Positions 55,473 through 64,000 of a stretch of 64,000 nucleotides of DNA are shown here, piece by piece. The translations under genes and the position numbers were made by a program. The notes below the pieces were generated by a model that was given only the letters and a program-made list of their open reading frames with translations, ran no database searches and was not told the origin of the DNA. How positions within the stretch are numbered: the stretch's first letter is position 1; each line of letters opens with the position of its first letter. Source of the DNA: Desulfohalobium retbaense DSM 5692 (GTDB lineage Bacteria > Desulfobacterota > Desulfovibrionia > Desulfovibrionales > Desulfohalobiaceae); contig NC_013223.1 of the NCBI RefSeq assembly GCF_000024325.1, forward strand, positions 558,001 through 622,000, given 5' to 3'.

Positions 55473-56396
55473 ATGGTCCAGAAAGCGGAGAAGATCTGGT
55501 TCGACGGGGAATTAGTGGACTGGGATGCGGCGCAGGTCCATGTCCTGACCCATACCCTGCACTACGGCGTCGGGGTGTTCGAAGGCATCCGGTGTTATAA
55601 AGGCTCGGATGGGCGTCCCGGCATCGTGCGCCTCAGGGAGCATGTCGAACGGTTGTTCGATTCAGCTCGGGCCGTGGAAATGGAGATTCCTTTCAGCCAG
55701 GACGAGATCACCAAGGCCATTGAACAGACCGTGCAGGTCAATAATCTTGCGGAAGGCTACATCCGTCCCCTGGCCTTTATCGGTGACGGGGTCATGGGAG
55801 TCCATCCCGGCTCTAATCCGGTGCGGGTCATCATCGCCACCTGGCCCTGGGGGGCATATCTTGGAGACGACGCCCTGCAAAAGGGGATTCGGGTCCGGAC
55901 ATCGAGTTTCAGCCGCCATCATGTCAATGTCATGATGACCAAGGCCAAGGTCTGCGGCAATTACGTGAATTCCGTGCTGGCCAAGCGCGAGGCCGTGGCC
56001 GACGGCTACGATGAGGCCCTGATGCTGGACGTGGACGGTTACGTCGCCGAGGCCACCGGAGAGAATATTTTTATCGTCAAGCACGGGGTATTGAAGACGC
56101 CGCCGCTGGGACCCATCCTGGGCGGCATCACCCGGGACTGCCTGATCACGCTGGCGCGGGACATGGGGTATAGCGTTATCGAGCAGCGCTTCACCCGTGA
56201 TGAGCTCTACAATGCTGAAGAAGCCTTTTTCTGCGGCACCGCCGCCGAAGTGACCCCGATCCGTGAAGTGGACCGCAGGCAGATCGGAGCCGGGCAGGCC
56301 GGGCCGGTAACCCAATTGCTCCAGCAGGAATATTTTCGCGTCGTGCGCGGGGAAAATCTGAAATACGCCGGGTGGCTGCACCACTTTGACAGCTAA
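55473..56396 (+). CDS. ilvE: branched-chain amino acid aminotransferase
   Basis: 307 residues of the class IV PLP enzymes. [18 protein letters not shown] near residue 27, [17 protein letters not shown] with the PLP lysine region, [11 protein letters not shown], and [15 protein letters not shown] are typical of IlvE. It makes Ile, Leu and Val from their keto acids. AGGAG at 55462-55466 favours ATG 55473 over the ATG just before. Confidence 0.93.
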   Translation: MVQKAEKIWFDGELVDWDAAQVHVLTHTLHYGVGVFEGIRCYKGSDGRPGIVRLREHVERLFDSARAVEMEIPFSQDEITKAIEQTVQVNNLAEGYIRPLAFIGDGVMGVHPGSNPVRVIIATWPWGAYLGDDALQKGIRVRTSSFSRHHVNVMMTKAKVCGNYVNSVLAKREAVADGYDEALMLDVDGYVAEATGENIFIVKHGVLKTPPLGPILGGITRDCLITLARDMGYSVIEQRFTRDELYNAEEAFFCGTAAEVTPIREVDRRQIGAGQAGPVTQLLQQEYFRVVRGENLKYAGWLHHFDS

Positions 56397-56414
56397 TCCG
56401 GACGGAAGGCAGTC

Positions 56415-58031
56415 ATGTCTCCAGGACCGTTGACCCATACCTACCGGCCGCAGACGTTCAGCACTGTTGTCGGCCAAAAGCAAGTGCGTACGATCCTCTC
56501 CCGTGCCGCAGCTGAAAACCAGGTCGCACCGGCCTATTTGTTCAGCGGCACGCGGGGAGTGGGCAAGACCACAGTCGCGCGTATCCTGGCCAAGGCCATC
56601 AATTGCGAACAGGGACCGGCCAGCGAGCCCTGCAACCAGTGCCGGCATTGCCGGGAGATCACCCAGGGCACTGGCGTGGATGTGGTCGAAATCGACGGGG
56701 CATCTCACACCGGAGTCGATCATGTGCGCAAGCTCAAGGAGGATGTCGGGTATGCCCCACTGTCCTGCCGCTACAAGGTCATCATTATCGATGAGGCGCA
56801 CATGTTGTCCAAGGCGGCGTTCAATGCCCTTTTAAAGACGCTGGAAGAGCCGCCTCCCCAGGCCATTTTCATCATGGCCACCACCGAGCCACACCGTTTT
56901 CCGGCGACGATCATCAGCCGCTGTCAGCACCATATCTTTCAGCGACTGCGCCAAGAGGAACTCACCGATCATCTGCGCCGGGTTCTGGAGAATGAAGCGA
57001 TTGAGATGGACGCGGAAGCGGTTCGGCTGATCGCCCGCAAAGGGGCCGGCAGCGTCCGGGATGCCATGTCCTTGCTGGCCCAGGTGCTGGCCCTGGGCCA
57101 GCGCCGATTGGAGAGTGCGCATGTCCGGGAGGTACTGGGGCTGGCCGGGCAGGAGACCCTGCTGTCTCTGTTCGAAGCCCTGCGTGACCAAGATTGCATC
57201 GCCATCAACACCGTCTTGCGTTCGGTACTGGACCAGGGGCTGGATCTCGCGTTTTTTCTGCGGGAGCTGACAGCTACATGGCGCAATCTCTTTTTGCTCA
57301 AACAGTCTGGAGAGGGCGCCCTTTCCCTTCTTGATCTGCCCCAGGAAGAGGCGCGGGAATGGTTGCAGTGGGCTGAGGCCTTCAGCGCCAGCCACATCCA
57401 CGCCTGCTGGCAGATGACCCTGGAAGGGCAACGCCGGGTCTTGACCAGTGTCGAACCCGCTTTGGCCTTGGAACTGTTGCTGCTCAACCTGGCGTTTATG
57501 CAGGATCTGGTGCCGCTTGGGCAACCGGGATCGGGATCCTCTGGTCCGGCCCCGGGAAGCGCAGGGGGCACGTCAGGACGCCGGGCGTCAGGGGCAGCCC
57601 CTGCCGGATCGCAGACAGCAGCCCCCCAAAAGCCGCAATCTCCCGTTCAATCCGCGGCCGAATCCTCTGAGGAAAAGACCTGGGAGGGGTTTGTCCGCTA
57701 TTGCCAGCAGGCCGTGGAAGGTGAGGCAGCAAAACTGCCTGGCCTCAACCATGTCCAGGGCGAAATCGACGGTGGATGCTTGCGCATCCAGTGCCAAAGC
57801 CGGGTCCAGGCCGAGCGGTTCGCTGTAACGGAAAAAAAAAATCTTCTGCACGATCTGGCCTGCCAGTATTTCGAAACCGATATGGAACTCGAGGTGCACC
57901 AGCCGAAGGAGTCGGCACCACCGGATCGCAATACACTCAAAAAAGAGGTTTTGGAGCATCCGGCCATCCAAGAAGCCCTGAGCGCCTTCCAGGCGCAACT
58001 CGTAGAGGTGCGACCAAAATCCGGCAGGTAG
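56415..58031 (+). CDS. dnaX: DNA polymerase III subunit gamma/tau
   Basis: 538 residues. Walker A is GTRGVGKTTVARI near residue 45, a zinc module CNQCRHC is near residue 75, Walker B VIIIDEAHMLS, and SRCQ the arginine-finger region. Domain III and a low-complexity linker rich in Ser, Gly, Pro and Gln (about residues 365-430) follow, then a tau-like C-terminus. It loads the sliding clamp. A run of ten A at 57832-57841 (codons E473-N476) could cause slippage. ybaB follows after 81 bases. Confidence 0.95.
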   Translation: MSPGPLTHTYRPQTFSTVVGQKQVRTILSRAAAENQVAPAYLFSGTRGVGKTTVARILAKAINCEQGPASEPCNQCRHCREITQGTGVDVVEIDGASHTGVDHVRKLKEDVGYAPLSCRYKVIIIDEAHMLSKAAFNALLKTLEEPPPQAIFIMATTEPHRFPATIISRCQHHIFQRLRQEELTDHLRRVLENEAIEMDAEAVRLIARKGAGSVRDAMSLLAQVLALGQRRLESAHVREVLGLAGQETLLSLFEALRDQDCIAINTVLRSVLDQGLDLAFFLRELTATWRNLFLLKQSGEGALSLLDLPQEEAREWLQWAEAFSASHIHACWQMTLEGQRRVLTSVEPALALELLLLNLAFMQDLVPLGQPGSGSSGPAPGSAGGTSGRRASGAAPAGSQTAAPQKPQSPVQSAAESSEEKTWEGFVRYCQQAVEGEAAKLPGLNHVQGEIDGGCLRIQCQSRVQAERFAVTEKKNLLHDLACQYFETDMELEVHQPKESAPPDRNTLKKEVLEHPAIQEALSAFQAQLVEVRPKSGR

Positions 58032-58112
58032 AACCAGGGGACGCGGCCGATCGCTCCACACCGGACCAGCGCCCGCGCCCCATCACTGAACAAGCTCCCA
58101 GGAGAAGCGAGT

Positions 58113-58415
58113 ATGAATGATCTGATCCGCCAAGCGCAACAGATGCAGCGGAAAATGGCTCAAATACAAGAAGAGGTTGGCAACCAGACTGTTGAGGCCT
58201 CCGCCGGCGGCGGCATGGTCACGGTCACGGTGACCGGGAACCAGGAAGTCACCGGCATCGCGATTGATCCTTCCGTGGTCGATCCCAACGATGTGGACAT
58301 GCTCCAGGACCTGGTCTTGTCCGCAGTCAATGAGGCGATGAAAAAAGCCAAAAAGCTCATGGAAGATTCCATGTCCGAAGTCACCGGCGGGATGAACATT
58401 CCGGGCCTGTTCTAG
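58113..58415 (+). CDS. ybaB: YbaB/EbfC nucleoid-associated protein
   Basis: 100 residues. MNDLIRQAQQMQRKMAQIQEE and the strand-rich core VTVTGNQEVTGIAIDPSVVDP are typical. It is a small dimeric DNA-binding protein that nearly always lies between dnaX and recR, as here. AGGAG precedes ATG 58113. Confidence 0.96.
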   Translation: MNDLIRQAQQMQRKMAQIQEEVGNQTVEASAGGGMVTVTVTGNQEVTGIAIDPSVVDPNDVDMLQDLVLSAVNEAMKKAKKLMEDSMSEVTGGMNIPGLF

Positions 58416-58416
58416 A

Positions 58417-59028
58417 ATGCAAAGCAATAAACTCCCTGCCCCCTTGCGCAAGGTAGTCGACGAGTTGGCTCAATTACCAGGAGTCGGCCCCAAGTCCGCC
58501 TTGCGCATGGGGCTGACGCTTTTGAAATGGCCCCAGGAAAAGGCCGAAGGGTTGGGCGAGTCGATCAAGCAGCTGCGGCGGACATTGTGTCTGTGCGAGC
58601 AGTGCGCCAGCCTGACGGACCAGAATCCCTGCGCTATTTGTGCCGACGTTGCCCGCGATGGTTCTGTGCTCTGTTTGATCCCGGATTGGGATTCGCTTTT
58701 GGTCATGGAAGAGGCGGGGTTCTTCCGGGGCAAGTATTTTGTGCTCGGCGGACTGCTTTCGCCGTTGGACGGCGTCAATCCTGACCAACTGGAGTTGGAC
58801 CGCCTAGAGAAGCGGCTGGATCAGGGCGAAATCCGGGAGGTTGTCCTGGCCCTGGGGACGACCACAGAGGCCGAAGCCACTGAATCCCACCTCAAAAACC
58901 TCCTGCATCGCAAGTATCCCGACCTCCGTGTCGCTCGCCTGGCGCAGGGGATTCCGCTGGGGGCCCACCTGAAGTTCATGGACCGGGAGACCCTGAAACA
59001 ATCCATGCAGTACCGCCAATCCCTCTGA
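58417..59028 (+). CDS. recR: recombination mediator RecR
   Basis: 203 residues. The helix-hairpin-helix (LPGVGPKSALRM) leads to a zinc finger CEQC...CAIC at about residues 55-71, then the Toprim domain with LIPDWDSLL and VLALGTTTEAEATESHL. It works with RecO and RecF in loading RecA at gaps. Its ATG lies one base past the ybaB stop. Confidence 0.96.
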   Translation: MQSNKLPAPLRKVVDELAQLPGVGPKSALRMGLTLLKWPQEKAEGLGESIKQLRRTLCLCEQCASLTDQNPCAICADVARDGSVLCLIPDWDSLLVMEEAGFFRGKYFVLGGLLSPLDGVNPDQLELDRLEKRLDQGEIREVVLALGTTTEAEATESHLKNLLHRKYPDLRVARLAQGIPLGAHLKFMDRETLKQSMQYRQSL

Positions 59029-59035
59029 GGGCCCC

Positions 59036-61222
59036 ATGTCTGCTACCACCCTCCAGGCTGAAATCGTCAGTATCGTCTTCCACAATCCGGAAAATGACTA
59101 TGTTGTGGCCAGGGCCCGGGCTGAAGGGGAACCCGGTCAATCGACCGTGGTAGGAATCATGCCCCAGGTCATGCCCGGGGAGCAGGTGCGCCTGGAAGGG
59201 GAGTGGCGGGAGCACCCCAAATTCGGCCGTCAATTCCATGCGGTGTCCCATACCCGGGAGTTGCCGGCCACCATCAACGGGATCAGACGCTATCTCGCCT
59301 CGGGGCGGATCAAGGGAGTCGGCCCGGTGATGGCCGAACGGCTGGTCCAGTTTTTCGGCAAAGACGTGCTGGATATCCTGGACAACGCCCCGGAGCGCCT
59401 TTTGGAGGTCGAGGGGCTGGGAAAGAAGACGCTGGAGGGAATCAAGGCCTCGTGGGATCAACAGCGCGAAGTGCGTAACGTCATGCTGTTTTTGCAAAGC
59501 CATGATGTGCCCCCGACCTATGCCGGGCGTATTTTCGCCCGCTACGGCAATCAGGCCGTGGAGAAATTGCAGCAAAATCCCTACGAACTGGCCTACGAAA
59601 TCCGGGGCATCGGTTTCAAGACCGCGGACACCATGGCCTTGAAACTCGGTTTTCAGGAGGACAGCCCCGAACGCCTGGAGGCCGGTCTGGTCTACACCCT
59701 GTTCCAGTTCGCTGAGCAGGGGCATATGTTCTACCCCGGCGATGAACTCGTGCACAAGGTGACCGAGACCCTGGGGGTCGGCGATACCGGCAAGGTCGAC
59801 GGTGCGCTGGCCAGACTGGAGGAGCGAAAGCGGGTTGTCGTAGAGGATCTGCCGGAACAGGCGGTCCTTCGGGCTGTTTTTCTTCGTCATTTCCACAATT
59901 GGGAGGCCGAGATCGCTTCCCGGCTCACCGCTTTGGTCTCCCATCCGGCACCGGTCAACGAAGGAAAATTGGATTCTATTTTACCGGGGCTGGAGCAGAA
60001 AATCGGCGTGGCCTTGTCCTCTGAACAAAAGGAAGCCGTTTTCGAGGCGTGTGCCAACAAGACGTTTATTTTGACCGGCGGCCCGGGAACCGGGAAGACG
60101 ACCATCACCCAGGCCGTGGTCCGCGGGTTGGGGAAACTGGGGTACAAGATCAAGCTTGCAGCCCCCACGGGACGAGCGGCCAAACGGCTTTCAGAGGCGA
60201 CCGGTGCCTCGGCGAGCACGCTGCACCGCCTGCTCGGATTTTCCCCGGACGGCGCCTTCGCCTACAACGAGGAAAAGAAGCTTAAAGTCGACGCGCTGGT
60301 GGTCGATGAGGCCTCCATGCTGGACTGCCAGCTGTGCGTTCACCTGTTGCGCGCCCTGCCGTTGACGTGCCGGTTGATCCTGGTCGGCGATGTGCACCAA
60401 CTGCCCTCCGTCGGGGCCGGCAACATCCTGGAAGACCTGCTCGAGAGCCGCGCCGTGCCCAGTCGCCATCTGACCCACATTTTCCGGCAGGCCCAGGAAA
60501 GCCTGATCGTGGTCAACGCCCACCGTTTTAACGAAGGCTTATTTCCCACGACCTCAGCCAAGGAGCCCCCGGAGGCCGATTTTTTCTGGGTCGAACAGGA
60601 TGACCCGGCCCGGGTTCAGGAAATCATCAGGCAACTGGTCTGCGAGCGGATTCCGGCAATTTACGGCCTTGATCCCCTGCGCGACGTCCAGGTGTTGAGC
60701 CCGATGCACAAAGGGGAAGTCGGCACCCAGCAGCTCAACACGCTTTTGCAGCAGGAACTCAATCCCTCAGGGCCGACCCTGACGCGGGGCAACCGGATGT
60801 TTCGCCAGGGAGATCGGGTCCTGCAGACCCGCAATAACTATGAAAAAGATGTCTTTAATGGAGATCTGGGCTGGATTACGGCGATTAACGCCGACTCGCA
60901 GACCATGCAGATCGATTTCGAGGGCCGTGATCTGACCTATGAACAGGGCGAACTTGATGAACTCACCTTGGCTTACGCCGTCAGTGTGCATAAATCCCAG
61001 GGCAGTGAATATCCGGCCGTTGTCCTGCCGGTCGTGACCCAGCACTTCATGCTTTTGCAGCGCAATCTGATCTATACCGCCCTGACCCGGGCCAAGTCTC
61101 TGGCTGTGCTTGTTGGCAGCAGTAAGGCCCTGGGCATCGCCCTGAACCACAAACGGGGCGCAGAGCGCTATACCCACCTCCGTTACCGGCTCCAAGACGC
61201 GGCCAACGACATTCCCTATTGA
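59036..61222 (+). CDS. recD2: RecD2-type helicase
   Basis: 728 residues. An N-terminal OB-like region is followed by helix-hairpin-helix motifs (GIRRYLASGRIKGVGPVMAERLV) and a two-domain superfamily 1B helicase with Walker A GGPGTGKTTIT near residue 347, LVVDEASMLD, and the C-terminal VHKSQGSEYPAVVLP and LTRAK. The long N-terminal part distinguishes RecD2 from the RecD of RecBCD. It is a 5'-3' helicase linked to repair. The gene begins 7 bases after recR. Confidence 0.94.
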   Translation: MSATTLQAEIVSIVFHNPENDYVVARARAEGEPGQSTVVGIMPQVMPGEQVRLEGEWREHPKFGRQFHAVSHTRELPATINGIRRYLASGRIKGVGPVMAERLVQFFGKDVLDILDNAPERLLEVEGLGKKTLEGIKASWDQQREVRNVMLFLQSHDVPPTYAGRIFARYGNQAVEKLQQNPYELAYEIRGIGFKTADTMALKLGFQEDSPERLEAGLVYTLFQFAEQGHMFYPGDELVHKVTETLGVGDTGKVDGALARLEERKRVVVEDLPEQAVLRAVFLRHFHNWEAEIASRLTALVSHPAPVNEGKLDSILPGLEQKIGVALSSEQKEAVFEACANKTFILTGGPGTGKTTITQAVVRGLGKLGYKIKLAAPTGRAAKRLSEATGASASTLHRLLGFSPDGAFAYNEEKKLKVDALVVDEASMLDCQLCVHLLRALPLTCRLILVGDVHQLPSVGAGNILEDLLESRAVPSRHLTHIFRQAQESLIVVNAHRFNEGLFPTTSAKEPPEADFFWVEQDDPARVQEIIRQLVCERIPAIYGLDPLRDVQVLSPMHKGEVGTQQLNTLLQQELNPSGPTLTRGNRMFRQGDRVLQTRNNYEKDVFNGDLGWITAINADSQTMQIDFEGRDLTYEQGELDELTLAYAVSVHKSQGSEYPAVVLPVVTQHFMLLQRNLIYTALTRAKSLAVLVGSSKALGIALNHKRGAERYTHLRYRLQDAANDIPY

Positions 61223-61248
61223 CAGCCCTTTTGGTCAGTGATTACCTA
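61219..61248 (+). promoter_or_regulatory. promoter of tRNA-Leu
   Basis: A consensus TTGACA at 61219-61224 overlaps the recD2 stop codon. TACCTA at 61243-61248 follows after 18 bases. Transcription would start near 61255, about 9 bases before the tRNA. Confidence 0.5.
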
Positions 61249-61263
61249 TTCGTTTCCCTTTTT

Positions 61264-61347
61264 GCGAGAGTGGCGGAATTGGTAGACGCACTGGATTTAG
61301 GATCCAGCGGCCGAGCCGTGGGAGTTCGAATCTCCCCTCTCGCACCA
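61264..61347 (+). tRNA. tRNA-Leu (anticodon UAG)
   Basis: 84 bases with a class II long variable arm and encoded CCA. Acceptor GCGAGAG pairs with CTCTCGC; the anticodon arm CTGGA-TTTAGGA-TCCAG gives UAG; the T loop is TTCGAAT. A position between recD2 and tig. Confidence 0.96.
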
Positions 61348-61434
61348 AGTTGTTTTCAGCAGGGCGGAGTCCCTGATGCGATGACGGGCGATTTCGACCG
61401 TTTTTGTTGTAATTTGAGTGTGGTATTGTAGAGG

Positions 61435-61459
61435 GCCTGGCTCGCCAGGCTTTCTTTTT
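61435..61459 (+). terminator. terminator or attenuator upstream of tig
   Basis: GCCTGG (61435-61440) pairs with CCAGGC (61445-61450) around CTCG, followed by TTTCTTTTT. It ends the tRNA-Leu transcript, or attenuates into tig 28 bases later. Confidence 0.7.
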
Positions 61460-61486
61460 ATGTCCGAGCCAAGGAGGATGGTGGAA

Positions 61487-62833
61487 ATGGAATACCAGGT
61501 GGAGAATATTTCCCCGGTGGAAAAGAAGATCACGGTGACGGTGCCCGCAGAGGAGGTCAATGCGGCTCTGGGGGCGGCCATTGCCATGTATCGCAAGGAT
61601 GTCCAGATCGACGGCTTCCGCAAGGGCAAGGTCCCGAGTTCCATTGTCGAGAGCAAATTCAAGAGCCAGATTTATCAGGAAGCCACAAACGACCTGCTCA
61701 ACGTGCATATCAACCAGATCATGGGCGAACTCAATCTGCAGCCCCTGTCCGGACTAGATGTGGACGCCAAGGAGATGGTCCGGGACCAGGATTACATCTA
61801 CACCTTCAGCTTTGAAAATGTCCCGGACATTGATTTGCCCGAATATAAAGGTTTGAGCGGAACCAAAGAGAAGGTCGAGGCCAAGGAAGAGGATATTCAG
61901 GAAGTCTTGGACCGCGTACGCCAGAACATGGCCTCTATGGAAGAGGTAGATGAGGACCGGACTCCCAAGGACGGCGAAGTAGCGGTTGTCGATTTTACCG
62001 CCGAGTATGACGGCAAGCCCGTGGAAGGGGGGGAGGCCCAGAACTTTGACCTTCCTCTCGGTGAAGGGCAATCGTTGCCGGAGTTCGAGGAGCTGGTCAA
62101 AACCCTGACTCCTGGGGAACAGGCTGAAGAGGATATCACTTTCCCGTCCGATTTCCTGAACAAGGATCTGGCCGATGTGACCGTCAACATGAAGGTCACT
62201 TTGAAGGCGATCAAGCAGCGGGTCTTGCCGGAAGTGGATGACGATTTTGCTGAAAAGGCTGGCGGTTTTGGTAGCGCCGAGGAAATGCGCAAGGCAATCA
62301 GCGAGTCCTATGAAAACAGTCGCAACCAGGTGGCCAAGTCCGAAGCCCAGAAGGCGATTTTGGACAAGATTCTTGAGCAGGTCGACTTTCCCTTACCGCC
62401 GTCCATGGTAGAAAATCAGATCCAGGCCCAGATCAAACAGCAGCGTGAGCGGCTGGAGCGCCAGGGCAAAAGCCTGGAGTCGACTGGAACAAGTGAAGAG
62501 CAACTCCGCGAGGAGTACCGTCCCGAAGCCGAATCCCTGGTCAAATCCCACCTTGTTTTGCTGGCCATTGCCAATAAAGAGGAGTTGTCGGTTTCGCCGC
62601 AGGAGGTCGAGCAGCACCTGTATCAGATGGCGGTGCAAAGTGGCCAGGATTTCCAGACCCTCAAGGAATACCATGAGAAAAATAACCTCATGTACGCCTT
62701 GCGGGATCAGCTTCTTGCCGACAAAGCCATGGAGCTGATCTATGACAATGCCGAGGTCACCGAAGTCCCTGCCGGTGGATCTGATCAGGAATCCTCCGAT
62801 GAGGATGACTCGGCCGCGACTGAGAACGAATAA
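61487..62833 (+). CDS. tig: trigger factor
   Basis: 448 residues. The ribosome-binding N domain holds FRKGKVPSSIVES near residue 46, the tail contact with the ribosome. An FKBP-type prolyl isomerase domain covers about residues 150-245 (VAVVDFTAEYDGKPV), and a long helical C-terminal chaperone domain ends in an acidic tail. It binds nascent chains. GGAGG at 61473-61477 favours ATG 61487. Confidence 0.96.
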   Translation: MEYQVENISPVEKKITVTVPAEEVNAALGAAIAMYRKDVQIDGFRKGKVPSSIVESKFKSQIYQEATNDLLNVHINQIMGELNLQPLSGLDVDAKEMVRDQDYIYTFSFENVPDIDLPEYKGLSGTKEKVEAKEEDIQEVLDRVRQNMASMEEVDEDRTPKDGEVAVVDFTAEYDGKPVEGGEAQNFDLPLGEGQSLPEFEELVKTLTPGEQAEEDITFPSDFLNKDLADVTVNMKVTLKAIKQRVLPEVDDDFAEKAGGFGSAEEMRKAISESYENSRNQVAKSEAQKAILDKILEQVDFPLPPSMVENQIQAQIKQQRERLERQGKSLESTGTSEEQLREEYRPEAESLVKSHLVLLAIANKEELSVSPQEVEQHLYQMAVQSGQDFQTLKEYHEKNNLMYALRDQLLADKAMELIYDNAEVTEVPAGGSDQESSDEDDSAATENE

Positions 62834-62844
62834 AATTTGACCAC

Positions 62845-62869
62845 CCCGGGGCGTCTCAGGCGCCCCGGG
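62845..62869 (+). terminator. GC-rich hairpin after tig
   Basis: CCCGGGGCG (62845-62853) pairs exactly with 62861-62869, loop of seven bases. There is no T-run, so termination strength is uncertain. Confidence 0.45.
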
Positions 62870-63054
62870 TCCCTTCCCCGCCTACTTGAACCGCCCCTTT
62901 GCTTCCTGTACCATTAGCCCAAGATCTACAGAGAAGTCCGTATCCCGACGGACTGTGCGGTGCTGTCGACCGGACTCCACCACCTCCTGCGGGGTGGCCG
63001 CCCCTTGAACACAACCGGCCCCGCTCACAGCGGGACATATGGGAGAAACCGCTC

Positions 63055-63648
63055 ATGAATGTACCTATTGTCATTGAATCCACGGGACGCGGGGAACGCG
63101 CCTATGATATATATTCCCGGCTTCTTAAAGACCGGATCATCCTGCTGGGCACCCCGATCGACGACAACGTGGCGAATCTGATCTGCGCCCAGCTTCTTTT
63201 CCTGGAATCGGAAAACCCGGACAAGGAAATCAATTTTTACATCAACAGCCCGGGAGGCTCCGTGACCTCGGGGTTAGCGATTTATGACACCATGCAATAC
63301 ATTTCCGCTCCCGTAGCGACCTTGTGCCTGGGGCAGGCTGCCAGCATGGGCGCCGTGCTCCTCGCTGCCGGCGAACCCGGAATGCGCTATGCCCTGCCGC
63401 ACGGGCGGATCATGCTCCACCAGCCCATGGGTGGGTTTCAAGGTCAGGCCACCGATATCGATATCCAGGCCCGGGAAATCCTGCGGTTGAAGAGTTCCTT
63501 GAATTCGATCCTCTCCCGGCATACCGGGGTGGAGCTGGAAAAGATGGAACGGGACACTGATCGCGACTATTTCATGGGCGCGACCGAAGCCGCCGATTAT
63601 GGCGTGATCGACCAAGTATTGGCGTCGCGGCGGGAAATGACCGGATAG
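63055..63648 (+). CDS. clpP: ATP-dependent Clp protease proteolytic subunit
   Basis: 197 residues. The catalytic serine is in [11 protein letters not shown] near residue 97, the histidine in [13 protein letters not shown] near 122, and the aspartate in RDTDRDYFM (ERDTDRDYF) near 171. It forms the tetradecameric protease chamber with ClpX. ATG 63055 follows ATGGGAG; the upstream open frame to 62899 is not coding-like. Confidence 0.97.
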   Translation: MNVPIVIESTGRGERAYDIYSRLLKDRIILLGTPIDDNVANLICAQLLFLESENPDKEINFYINSPGGSVTSGLAIYDTMQYISAPVATLCLGQAASMGAVLLAAGEPGMRYALPHGRIMLHQPMGGFQGQATDIDIQAREILRLKSSLNSILSRHTGVELEKMERDTDRDYFMGATEAADYGVIDQVLASRREMTG

Positions 63649-63720
63649 CCACTGGACAGAACGACTGGAGGTCTTACCTGTTTGCAAAGACCACCCAGCG
63701 ATAAGGAGAAAAGGACAACC

Positions 63721-64000
63721 ATGAGTGACGATACCAAGCACAGCCAGGACGTGCAGTGCTCTTTTTGCGGGAAATCCCAGGACAATGTGCAACGGCTGAT
63801 TGCTGGTCCGGATGTCTATATATGCGACGAGTGCATCGGACTGTGCAACGAGATCATCGCCCAGGACAATGTCAGTGAAAGCGTTGAGGAGGGGCAGCTC
63901 CTGCCTCCGGCGGAGATCAAGGAAGCCCTGAACGACTATGTCGTGGGCCAGGATATGGCCAAAAAGGTTTTGGCCGTGGCCGTGCACAATCACTACAAGC
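63721..64000 (+). CDS. clpX: ATP-dependent Clp protease ATP-binding subunit ClpX (partial, cut by window end)
   Basis: The first 93 codons are visible. The N-terminal zinc-binding domain has CSFCGKSQ and CDECIGLC, two cysteine pairs, followed by [22 protein letters not shown], the start of the AAA domain. The Walker A motif lies beyond the edge. AAAAGGA lies six bases ahead of ATG 63721. It follows clpP by 72 bases, the common order. Confidence 0.95.
   Translation, partial: MSDDTKHSQDVQCSFCGKSQDNVQRLIAGPDVYICDECIGLCNEIIAQDNVSESVEEGQLLPPAEIKEALNDYVVGQDMAKKVLAVAVHNHYK

Noticed and set aside
1-64000. CRISPR array, prophage or restriction-modification cluster
   Set aside because: No regularly spaced repeats, cas genes, phage structural genes, integrases or restriction-modification genes were seen anywhere in the window.

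Overview
The window reads as a chromosomal segment from a Gram-negative bacterium of the delta-proteobacterial sulfate-reducer type, most likely Desulfovibrionales. The grounds are LpxB and lytic-transglycosylase lipoproteins (an outer membrane), moderately high GC, a GAK-type XXXCH-domain protein, and the gene order of the rimP-nusA-infB-pnp and tig-clpP-clpX blocks. No genus is claimed. There is no rRNA, CRISPR array, prophage or intact insertion sequence. It is dense core genome with some lineage-specific genes.

Layout. (1) 1-4.4 kb, minus strand: a radical SAM protein, RNase G/E, QueH and HemW form one run, with the tRNA methyltransferase TrmI divergent at 4.46 kb. (2) 6.1-10.3 kb: an acyl-CoA-ligase-like protein translationally coupled to a ChaN/PDZ lipoprotein, an intergenic repeat cluster, an AMMECR1-domain protein, and a convergent TrmJ-like RNA methyltransferase. 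(3) 10.5-18.5 kb: a complete phosphate regulon, pstS-pstC-pstA-phoB-phoR-pstB-phoU, with an 11-nt-phased Pho-box array in front and strong terminators after pstS and phoU. (4) 18.8-21.9 kb: mgtE, a 33-residue membrane peptide, a very strong bidirectional terminator, an XXXCH-domain protein, and divergent pcm. (5) 22.3-28.3 kb: a polar amino-acid ABC transporter (two permeases, ATPase, binding protein), then an ACT-ACT protein and a UPF0210/PFL protein.

(6) 28.4-33.2 kb, minus strand: Hsp20, and the run phosphomannomutase - RNase H - tRNA-dihydrouridine synthase - MTA/SAH deaminase. (7) 33.5-35.5 kb: hflK-hflC with a good sigma70-type promoter. (8) 47.3-35.6 kb, minus strand: tRNA-Gly(CCC), rimP, nusA, ylxR, infB, a DUF503 gene, rbfA, nrnA, truB, rpsO, pnp and lpxB, the classic transcription/translation block, probably headed by a consensus-like promoter before the tRNA. 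(9) 47.5-64 kb, plus strand: nadK, a divergent DUF89/ARMT1-like protein, mltA, gatB, mtnA, der, ilvE, dnaX, ybaB, recR, recD2, tRNA-Leu(UAG), tig, clpP and the start of clpX (cut by the window end).

No wholly new system stands out. The best leads are the DUF89-like protein with an altered metal site, the ligase/ChaN-PDZ pair, the ACT plus UPF0210 pair behind an amino-acid transporter, the XXXCH protein, the dihydrouridine synthase with an altered active-site loop, and the 33-residue membrane peptide. All functional calls come from reading the sequence; no database search was run.
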